Below, piece after piece: positions 8,584 to 16,600 of a DNA stretch of 64,000 nt. Position 1 is the first letter of the stretch. Each line of letters begins with the position of its first letter. The position numbers and the translations under genes were made by a program. Location: NCBI RefSeq assembly GCF_019375475.1, contig NZ_JAHXGQ010000003.1, positions 806,001-870,000 of the forward strand, written 5' to 3'. The stretch is from Saccharothrix obliqua (GTDB taxonomy: Bacteria > Actinomycetota > Actinomycetes > Mycobacteriales > Pseudonocardiaceae). The notes under the pieces were generated by a model. That model saw only the letters and a list, made by a program, of their open reading frames with translations. It was not told where the DNA came from and made no database searches.

Positions 8584-10464
8584 GTGCTTTTCAAGCAGCG
8601 GCGGAGCAGGCGGTTCGCGATCGACGGCGGCCTGGTCGTGCTGCCCGATTCCGCGGCGGCGGCGCGGGTGTTCGAGCGCGTGCCGCACGACGAACCCGAC
8701 GTCGTGCGCCACCCGTCCGGTCGGCCGTGGCTGGTGGGGCGGTGGTCGCCGCGGGACCTGGTGGTGGTCGACGAGGGGCCGGTGCGCGTGGTGTTGTTCG
8801 GGTTCTGCCCGGTCGACCCGCGTGAGGTGCGCGCGCACCTGGTACGCGTCCGGCACCCGGCCGACCTCGACGCGCTGGCGCGGGTCCTGCCCGGCTGCGC
8901 GCACCTGGTGGCTTCGGTCGACGGCGAGGTCAGGTTCCAGGGCACGATCGCCGGTGTGCGCCGCGTGTTCACCGGACGGGTCGACGGGGTGTCGGTCGCG
9001 GGCGACCGGGCCGACGTCGTGGCCGAGGTGGTGGGTGCGGAGCCCGACGTGGACATGCTCGCGGTGGGATCGGTGTTCCCGCTGTTCATCCCGCCGCTCG
9101 GGGAACGCTCCTGGTGGCGCGGTGTCGAGGCCGTGGCCCCCGACTCGTACCTGCTGCTCACCCGGGACGGGAGGAGCCGGTCCGCCCGGTGGTGGACGCC
9201 GCCGGAGCCGGAGCGCTCGCTCGCGGCGGGCGCGGCCGAGCTGCGTCACGTGCTGGGAACCGCTGTCGCGCGGCGGAAACCGGCGGTGGGCAGGTTGTCG
9301 GCGGACCTGTCGGGCGGCATGGACTCCACGTCCCTGTGCTTCCTCGCCGCCGAGGGCACCCCGGACCTGCTCACGTTCCGCTGGCTCGACGGCAGCCCGC
9401 TCAACGACGACCGGCACTACGCCGTCGAGGCGAAGCGCCGGCTCGACCGGGCGGAACACCTGGAACTGGCGGTCGACGGCGGGCTGCGCGAGCTGGTCGC
9501 CGTGGACGAGTTCACCGACGCGGAGGAACCGCAGATCTGCGCGAGCGGGATGACCCGCATCAGGCGCGGCATCGACACCCTTGTGCGGCAGGGCGCGACC
9601 ACGCACCTGTCGGGCCACGGCGCGGACGAGCTGTTCACCGCGACGCCCTTCTACCTGCACAGCCTGCTGCGCCGGAAACCGTGGACGGCGTTGCGGAGAG
9701 CGCGGGTGTACCGCGCACTGGGGCGGTGGCCGCTGCTGCCCACCATCGCCGCGCTGGCCGACCGCCGCGGCCTGGACGCGTGGTGGCGGAGGTGCGCCGA
9801 CGAGCTGAGCCGCCCACTCCCCAAGCGCGCGCCCCTGCTGGACTGGGCGTCACGCATGGCCGCCTCGCCCTGGGCCACGCCGGAAGCGGTGGACCTGTGC
9901 CGGGAAGTCCTGCGTGGTGTCGCCGACGAAGCACGACCCTTCGCGGTCGACCGCGGCCAGCACGAGGCGGTGAGCAGCCTGCGCACGGCCGGGATGTTCG
10001 CGAGGCAGATGGTCCGCACGCACGCCGACCGCGGCTTGCGCTTCGAGGTGCCGTACCTGGACGACGGCGTGGTGGAGGCGGCGCTCGCCGTCCGCACCGA
10101 CGAGCGCTACACACCTTGGCGCTTCAAGCCCCTGCTCGCCGAGGCCATGCGAGGACTCGTGCCCGACATGATCCTCAACCGGTACACCAAGGGCGACTAC
10201 GAGGAGAACAGCGAACTCGACATGAAGCGGCAGATCCCGAAGATCCTGGAACTACTGGAGGATTCCGCGCTGGCCGCGCGCGGCATGATCGACCTCGACG
10301 CCGTGCGCGCCCGGTTGAGCCTGCCCCCGGACGTCATGAACGACGACATGTCGGTCCATCTCGACAACGTGGTGAGCATCGAGATGTGGTTGCGCGCCAC
10401 CGACGCGCGGAGTGGTGGGCGGCACAGCGCATCCGCTGTGCACGAACCGGTGGAGGTGTCATGA
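8584..10464 (+). CDS. Lasso peptide macrolactam synthetase (C protein, asparagine synthetase-like)
   Basis: 626 aa from GTG 8584, which has a GGG-rich ribosome site; ATG 8551 in the same frame would add 11 residues and has a poorer one. The N-terminal part is glutaminase-like without an obvious catalytic Cys at position 2. The ATP-pyrophosphatase signature SGGMDSTS lies near residue 243. In lasso pathways this protein adenylates the core Asp/Glu side chain and joins it to the Gly1 amine while the tail is threaded. The C-terminal part has the KGDYEENSELD-type region seen in lasso cyclases. The stop overlaps the protease start (ATGA), making one operon with the two B genes. Confidence 0.92.
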   Translation: MLFKQRRSRRFAIDGGLVVLPDSAAAARVFERVPHDEPDVVRHPSGRPWLVGRWSPRDLVVVDEGPVRVVLFGFCPVDPREVRAHLVRVRHPADLDALARVLPGCAHLVASVDGEVRFQGTIAGVRRVFTGRVDGVSVAGDRADVVAEVVGAEPDVDMLAVGSVFPLFIPPLGERSWWRGVEAVAPDSYLLLTRDGRSRSARWWTPPEPERSLAAGAAELRHVLGTAVARRKPAVGRLSADLSGGMDSTSLCFLAAEGTPDLLTFRWLDGSPLNDDRHYAVEAKRRLDRAEHLELAVDGGLRELVAVDEFTDAEEPQICASGMTRIRRGIDTLVRQGATTHLSGHGADELFTATPFYLHSLLRRKPWTALRRARVYRALGRWPLLPTIAALADRRGLDAWWRRCADELSRPLPKRAPLLDWASRMAASPWATPEAVDLCREVLRGVADEARPFAVDRGQHEAVSSLRTAGMFARQMVRTHADRGLRFEVPYLDDGVVEAALAVRTDERYTPWRFKPLLAEAMRGLVPDMILNRYTKGDYEENSELDMKRQIPKILELLEDSALAARGMIDLDAVRARLSLPPDVMNDDMSVHLDNVVSIEMWLRATDARSGGRHSASAVHEPVEVS

Positions 10465-10895
10465 GCACGCCCTGCGCCGTGCCCCCGCGGGCACGGCTTC
10501 CCTGGCACAAGAAGGTGCTCCCGGCCGCGGCCGCGGGGGTCGCGGCCGGGTTGGCGCGGCTCTCGCCGAAATCCCTGCGCGCCGTGATGGAAGTGGTCCG
10601 CCGCAACGCGCGGGCCGCCACCGCGGCCGAGGCGTCCGCGGCGCGTTCGGCGGTCGTCGCGGTCAGCCTGCGCTGCGCCGTCGACGGCTGCCTGCAACGG
10701 TCGATCGCCACGGCCCTGCTGTGCCGGGTCCGGGGCACGTGGCCGACGTGGTGCGTCGGCGTGCGGACGATCCCGTTCGGCGCGCACGCCTGGGTTTCGG
10801 TCGACGGCCGCATGATCGACGAAGGCGTGCCCGACGACACCTACCGGCCGCTGATCACGATCGGTCCCATGCCCACCCACGTGGAGGAACGGTGA
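10461..10895 (+). CDS. Lasso leader peptidase B2 (transglutaminase-like)
   Basis: 144 aa. It has the Cys-His-Asp protease pattern of lasso B2 proteins: catalytic Cys in DGCLQRSIATALLCR, His in FGAHAWVSVDG, and an acidic residue downstream. It removes the leader after the Thr-x site, with the RRE protein B1 delivering the substrate. The start overlaps the cyclase stop (ATGA) and its own stop overlaps the B1 start (GTGA). Length is normal for split B2 proteins of actinobacteria. Confidence 0.92.
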   Translation: MSTPCAVPPRARLPWHKKVLPAAAAGVAAGLARLSPKSLRAVMEVVRRNARAATAAEASAARSAVVAVSLRCAVDGCLQRSIATALLCRVRGTWPTWCVGVRTIPFGAHAWVSVDGRMIDEGVPDDTYRPLITIGPMPTHVEER

Positions 10896-11161
10896 ACCTG
10901 AGACTGGGAGCCGACACGGTCGGCACCGAGGCCGAGGACGGCATGGTCCTGCTGAACCAGCGGACGGGCGCCTACTGGCAGCTCAACCAGATGGGCGCGC
11001 ACACGTTGGAACGACTCCTCGCCGGGCGGACGGAGAGCGAGGTCGCGGACGAGTTCGCCGCCGTGTACGGCGTCGACCCGGCCCGTGTGCGCGACGACAT
11101 CACCGCCATGACGGAACGACTCCGGGAGGCGGGGCTGGTCGAGCGCGGTTCCGGCCGCTGA
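10892..11161 (+). CDS. Lasso RRE protein B1 (PqqD-like)
   Basis: 89 aa starting with GTG that overlaps the protease stop. It has the PqqD/RRE pattern: a beta-strand stretch with MVLLNQRTGAYWQLNQMG, then a helical part with Val/Ala-rich D-x-x-x-x-Y and a final D-I-x-x-x-x-x-x-L-R-E-A-G-L. It binds the YxxP leader motif and presents the precursor to the protease and cyclase. It is the last gene; only seven bases separate it from the converging sigma factor gene, and no dedicated lasso ABC transporter follows. Confidence 0.9.
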   Translation: MNLRLGADTVGTEAEDGMVLLNQRTGAYWQLNQMGAHTLERLLAGRTESEVADEFAAVYGVDPARVRDDITAMTERLREAGLVERGSGR

Positions 11162-11168
11162 CCGCGGC

Positions 11169-12155
11169 TCAGCCGGCCATGGCCAGCACCGCGCCGCTGC
11201 GGTCCGGGTCGCGCAGCAGGCGCAGCGACTCCTTCTCCAGCTGGCGGATGCGCTCCCGGGTCAGGCCGATCTCGGCGGCGACCTCCTGGAGGGTGCGCTG
11301 GCGACCGTCCCGCAGGCCGTAGCGCAGGGCGATGATGTGCGCCTGCCGCTCCGGCAGCGACGCCACCAGCGCCCGCAGCTCCTCGGCGAGCTGCGCCTGC
11401 TCGACGATCTCGTGCGCCTGCACGCCGTCGCCGTCCTCGATCAGCTCACCCACCACCGTGTCGGTGTCCTCGCGCACCGGCGCGTCGAGGCTGATCGCGG
11501 CGCGGTCGGCCGCGCGCAGCTCCACCAGCCGGGCGGTCGACATGCCCGCCGCGGCGGCGATCTCCTCGGTGGTCGGGTCGCGGTCCAGCTCCAGGCGCAG
11601 CCGCCGTTCCGCGGCCGTCGCCTTGGCGAGCTGCTCGGCCACGTGCACCGGCAGCCGGATCGTCCGCGTCTGGTCCGCGAGGCCGCGCTCGATGGCCTGG
11701 CGGATCCACCACGTCGCGTAGGTGGAGAACTTGAAGCCCTTGGCGTAGTCGAACTTCTCCACGGCGCGGATCAGCCCGAGGTTGCCCTCCTGGATCACGT
11801 CCAGCATCGGCATGCCGCGGTTGGCGTGCTTGCGCGCCACCGACACCACGAGCCGCAGGTTCGCGCGGACCATGTGGTCCTTGGCGTCCCGGCCGTCGGC
11901 CGCCACCGCGCGCAGGCCGGCACGGCGCTCGGTGGTCAGCGGTGCGCTCTCCCCGGCGTCGGCCGCACGCAGCAGCTCGGCGGCGTACACGCCGGCCTCG
12001 ATCCGCCTGGCCAGTTCGACCTCGTGGGCCGCGTCGAGCAGCGGCGTGCGGCCGATTTCCCGCAGGTAGCGACCCAGCAGGTCGGCGTCCTGGGACTGGT
12101 CCCGACCGGACTCCGCGCGGCGCGTCCGGCGGGCGGCGTCCATCGTCGACGGCAT
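11169..12155 (-). CDS. RNA polymerase sigma factor, RpoD/HrdB-related (group 2)
   Basis: 328 aa. Regions 1.2 to 4.2 are easy to follow: DLLGRYLREIGR (1.2), LVVSVARKHANRGMPMLDVI (2.1-2.2), KGFKFSTYATWWIRQAI (2.3-2.4), then a C-terminal helix-turn-helix (LQEVAAEIGLTRERIRQLEK). The short N-terminus, without the large region 1.1 of the essential sigma factor, and the small size suggest an alternative group 2 factor such as HrdA/HrdD or SigB. The ATG at 12155 follows GGAG at a good distance. It converges with the lasso operon with a 7-bp gap, so the two may interfere transcriptionally. Confidence 0.9.
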   Translation of the reverse strand: MPSTMDAARRTRRAESGRDQSQDADLLGRYLREIGRTPLLDAAHEVELARRIEAGVYAAELLRAADAGESAPLTTERRAGLRAVAADGRDAKDHMVRANLRLVVSVARKHANRGMPMLDVIQEGNLGLIRAVEKFDYAKGFKFSTYATWWIRQAIERGLADQTRTIRLPVHVAEQLAKATAAERRLRLELDRDPTTEEIAAAAGMSTARLVELRAADRAAISLDAPVREDTDTVVGELIEDGDGVQAHEIVEQAQLAEELRALVASLPERQAHIIALRYGLRDGRQRTLQEVAAEIGLTRERIRQLEKESLRLLRDPDRSGAVLAMAG

Positions 12156-12467
12156 GTCATCTCCTTGTCGGATCACACCCCGGCGCGCGCGAAACGGCAG
12201 GGGGAAAGGGCGAGTTGACCGGAGGCGGCGCGATGCCCGCCTCGCGCCCTGGAGGGCGACTTCTGTCCAACGAAACCCGTGCACCGTGAATTCCCGGTCG
12301 TGGGCCGCCGTAATCGCGTGACCGCGACGCGGGCGTGGGGGGTGACGGGAACCACCGCGAAACACGCCCGTTCGGCGCAATACCGGGAACCCGGACCGGC
12401 TCAGGTTCGTAGTAGCGGGTGAGCGGCCCGAACGGGCCGCCGGCGGACGAGAGGAAGGTGGGATCAG
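12156..12467. other. 312-bp divergent spacer between sigma factor and DivIVA-like gene
   Basis: No gene is seen. A GGGAAC element at 12347-12352 followed after 17 bases by GTT at 12370 resembles promoters read by ECF/SigR-type sigma factors and could drive the plus-strand gene. An 8-bp GC hairpin (12423-12430 with 12433-12440) sits in the likely leader of that gene. Both are weak, single-site observations. Confidence 0.35.
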
Positions 12468-13358
12468 GTGTCGGCCCCGGACCTCAGCACCGGCCAGCGC
12501 ACCGGCGACGACGGCGTGGTGCCGCTGCGCACCGACTTCGACCTGGTGTGGCGTGGCTACGACCGCGGCCAGGTTCAGCACTACGTCCGCGCCGTGGAGG
12601 CGGACCTGCGGCTGCTGGCCGCCGACCGCGACGCCGCGGTGGCGAACGCCGAGGCACTCGCCCGCCGGTTGGAGGAGACCCGCCGGCAGGTCCGGGAGCT
12701 GACCGAGCGGGTCGACCGGATCAGCCGCAGCCCGATCGACCCGGACGCGTTGTCCGAGCGGTTGCGGCGCGTGGTCGAGCTGGCGCACGCCGAGGCCGCC
12801 GAGATCACCACGCGGGCGCGGGCCGCCGCCGAGCAGCACTGGTCGGCCGCGCGGCAGGCCGCCGACCGGCTGCGGGAGCGCAGCGAACGGGTGGTCGCCG
12901 AGCTGGACGCGCGTCGTGCGGAGCTGGAGGCCGAGCACAGCGAGGTGATGGGCCGGGCCCGCGCGCAGGTCGAGGCCATGACCAGGCAGGCCGAGCAGCG
13001 GCGCCGCGATTTCGACGAGCAGGCGGCGCGGTTGCGCGAGGAGGAGGAGAAGGACTTCCACCTCGCGATGGCGTCCCGCCGGGAGGAGGCGGCGCGTGAG
13101 CTGGCCCGGGAGCGGGCCGCCGCGCGGCAGGAGGCGGACCGGCTGGTCGGCGAGGCCACGCGGCACGCGGACCGGATCGTCGCCGAGGCCCGTCGCCAGG
13201 TGGCCGAGCTGGTGGACCGCCGCGACCGGGTCGCCGCCGGCCTGCACGCCATCGAGGGCATCCTCGCCGACGCGGAACCGCTGCTCGACCCCCTCCCCGA
13301 GGAGGTCGAGCCCCCGGAGCGCACGCTGCGCCTGGCCCGCGAAGGGGCTGCGGCGTGA
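12468..13358 (+). CDS. DivIVA-like coiled-coil protein
   Basis: 296 aa, GTG start after GAGAGGAAGG. A short N-terminal domain (residues about 20-45) contains FDLVWRGYDRGQVQHYVRAV, close to the membrane-binding F-x-x-x-x-x-G-Y-D-x-x-x-V-x-x-F/Y element of DivIVA/Wag31. Nearly all the rest, residues about 45-270, is charged Glu/Arg/Ala-rich heptad coiled coil. Actinobacterial paralogues of this shape scaffold polar growth, septation or chromosome and envelope organisation. Its length and helix content differ from the essential Wag31, so it is likely a secondary paralogue. Confidence 0.75.
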   Translation: MSAPDLSTGQRTGDDGVVPLRTDFDLVWRGYDRGQVQHYVRAVEADLRLLAADRDAAVANAEALARRLEETRRQVRELTERVDRISRSPIDPDALSERLRRVVELAHAEAAEITTRARAAAEQHWSAARQAADRLRERSERVVAELDARRAELEAEHSEVMGRARAQVEAMTRQAEQRRRDFDEQAARLREEEEKDFHLAMASRREEAARELARERAAARQEADRLVGEATRHADRIVAEARRQVAELVDRRDRVAAGLHAIEGILADAEPLLDPLPEEVEPPERTLRLAREGAAA

Positions 13359-13505
13359 CGCGGCGTCACCGGCCGGTCGCGGTGTGACGAACCCGGCTCG
13401 CTACCGCGCGGCACGGGTTCGCGGCCGAACGTGAGGTACGGCACGGGCGCGGGCCGCCGGGTACCGCGCCTGTGCCTGTGATCGACGTCATCTTTGTCGG
13501 GTCTC

Positions 13506-13511
13506 TACAAT
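13506..13511 (+). promoter_or_regulatory. Possible -10 box upstream of the carboxylase gene
   Basis: TACAAT is a good -10 hexamer and stands out in a GC-rich background, 120 bp before the GTG start at 13632. The sequence 17 bp upstream is not a clear -35. If used, it would give a leader of roughly 110 nt. Confidence 0.35.
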
Positions 13512-13631
13512 TTCCCGGGCGTGACACGGTTGGTTACGGCATTTTGCTGTGGACCAGGTACACGAGAAGGTTCCGGGTGGAGTGGGTCTGCCAGGCCCAC
13601 CGCGGGGTGTCTACAGCAGGAGGCTCGGTCG

Positions 13632-16600
13632 GTGTTCAGTCGTGTTGCCATCGTCAACCGCGGAGAGGCCGCGATGCGGTTGATCCACGCCGTCCGGGAG
13701 CTGTCCGCGGAGACGGGGACGCGGATCGAGACCGTCGCGTTCCACACCGACGTCGACCGGACCGCCACGTTCGTCCGCGAGGCGGACCTCGCGCACGACC
13801 TCGGCCCGGCGTCGGCGCGGCCCTATCTGGACCTGGCGGTGCTGGAGCGCGCGCTGCGGGAGAGCGGCGCGGACGCGGCGTGGGTCGGCTGGGGCTTCGT
13901 CGCGGAGGACCCGGCGTTCGCGGAGCTGTGCGAACGGGTCGGCGTCACGTTCATCGGGCCCGGCCCGGAGGCCATGCGGCAACTCGGCGACAAGATCGGC
14001 GCGAAGCTGATCGCCGAGGAGGTCGGCGTGCCGGTCGCGCCGTGGAGCCGGGGCGCGGTCGAGGACCTGGACGCCGCCCTGGCCGCGGCCGACGAGATCG
14101 GCTACCCGCTGATGCTCAAGGCCACCGCGGGCGGCGGCGGGCGCGGCATCCGCGTGGTCACCGACGCGGCCGAACTCGCCGACGCCTACGAGCGCACCAG
14201 CCAGGAGGCGGCACGGGCGTTCGGCAGCGGCGTGGTGTTCCTGGAGCGCCTGGTCACCGGCGCACGGCACGTCGAGGTCCAGGTGATCGCCGACGGACAG
14301 GGCACGGCGTGGGCGCTCGGCGTCCGCGACTGCTCGGTGCAGCGGCGCAACCAGAAGATCATCGAGGAGTCGGCGTCGCCGGTGCTCAGCGCGGAGCAGG
14401 CGGCCGAGCTGAAGTCGTCCGCCGAGCGGCTGGCCGTCGCCGTCGGCTACCGGGGCGCGGCGACCGTCGAGTTCCTGTACCACCCCGGTGACAGGCTGTT
14501 CGCGTTCCTGGAGGTCAACACCCGGCTCCAGGTCGAGCACCCCATCACCGAGTCGACCACTGGGTTCGACCTGGTCAAGGCCCAGCTGTGGGTGGCGTCC
14601 GGGCGTCGGCTGGAGGGCGAGCCGCCGGTGGAGCGCGGTCACGCCGTCGAGGCGCGCCTGAACGCCGAGGACCCGGACCGCGACTTCGCGCCCTCGCCGG
14701 GCCGCATCGCCCGGCTCGACCTGCCGTCCGGTCCGGGCATCCGCGTGGACACCGGCGTCAGCGAGGGCGACACCATCCCCGCCGACTTCGACTCGATGAT
14801 CGCCAAGATCATCGCGCACGGCCGCGACCGGGACGAGGCCCTGGGCAGGCTGCGCCGCGCGATGGCCGAGACCACCGTGATCATCGAGGGCGGCGCGACG
14901 AACAAGAGCTTCGTGCTCGCCCTGCTCGACCGGCCCGAGGTGGTGGGCGCCACCGCCGACACCGGCTGGATCGACCGCGTGCGTGCCGAGGGCGACCTCG
15001 TCTCCCACCGGCACTCGGCCGTCGCGCTGGCCGCCGCCGCCATCGAGGCGTACGAGGAGGACGAGCGCGTCGAGCGGCAGCGCCTGCTGTCCACGGCGTT
15101 CGGCGGCCGTCCCCAGGTGCGGCACGAGAGCGGCCGGCCGCTGGACCTCAAGCTGCGCGGCGTGGGCTACCGCGTGCGGGTGGCCCGGGTCGGCGCGCAC
15201 CGCTTCCGGGTGGGCGTCGAGGCGGGCGGCGACGTCCGCACCGCCGATGTCGAGATCGACCGGTTCGACCGGCACACCGGGCAGATCGCCGTCAACGGCG
15301 CGCGGTACCGCCTGGCCACCGACACGCACGGTCCGGTCCACCTGGTCGAGGTGGACGGCGTCACGCACCGGGTCAGCCGCGACGAGGGCGGCGTGCTGCG
15401 CGCGCCGATGCCCGCGCTGGTGGTCGCCACGCCGCTGGAGGTCGGCGCGGAGGTCGAGGCGGGCGCGCCGGTGCTGGTGCTGGAAGCGATGAAGATGGAG
15501 GCGGTGCTGCGCGCGCCGGTCAAGGCGCGGCTCAAGGAGTGCCTGGTCTCCGTGGGCAGCCAGGTCGGCGCGGGCGCGCCGCTGCTGCGGCTGGAACCGC
15601 TCGTCGACGACGCGGCGGCGGACATCGTGACCGACGGGGCCGTCGAGCTGGACCTGCCGCCCGCACCCACCGAGATCCCGGCGGCGGACCGCGCCGCGCG
15701 GGGCCGGGAGGACCTGCGCGGCCTGCTGCTGGGCTTCGACGTCGACCCGCACGACGACCGCCGCGTGCTGGAGGACTACCTCGTCGCGCGCCGGGCCGCC
15801 GGTGCGGGCAACCGGCCGCTGGCCGAGGAACTGGCCCTGGTCGACGTGTTCGCCGACCTCGCCGACCTCAGCCGCAACCGGCCGACCGGCGAGGAGGCGG
15901 GCGCGCACGTGCACAGCGCCCGCGAGCACTTCCACACCTACCTCCAGAGCCTCGACGTCGAGCGCGCCGGGCTGCCCGCGTCGTTCCAGGACAAGCTGGC
16001 CAAGGCGCTCGGCCACTACGGCGTCGCGGAGCTGGCGCGGTCGCCCGAGCTGGAAGCCGCGGTGTTCCGGATCTTCCTGGCCCAGCAGCGCGCGGTGGCG
16101 GACTCGGCCGTCGTCACGGCGTTGCTGCGTGCCTGGCTGCGCGAGCCGCCGCCGGGCGAGGCGATGCGGGAGACCGCCGGCCGCGCGCTGGAGCGGCTGG
16201 TGTCCGCGACCCAGGTCCGCTTCCCGGTGGTGTCCGACCTCGCGCGCGGCGTGGTGTTCGCCTGGTTCGGCCAGCCCCTGCTGCGCCGCAACCGGGCCCG
16301 CGTCTACGCGGCCGTCCGCGCCCACCTGCGTCACCTCGACGCGCACCCGGACGCCGCGGACCGCGCCGAGCGGGTCGCCGAGATGGTGCGCAGCACCGAG
16401 CCGCTGGTGCGGCTGCTCGGCAGGCGGCTGGTCCGGCCCGGCCTGGACCACTCCGCCATGCTGGAGGTGCTGACCCGGCGGTACTACGGGAACAAGGGGC
16501 TCACCGCCGTCCACACCCGCGAGGTGGCGGGCTGCCAGTTCGTGGTCGCCCAGCGGGACGGTTCACGCGTGGTGTCGTCGGCGGCGCGGTTCGAGGCGTT

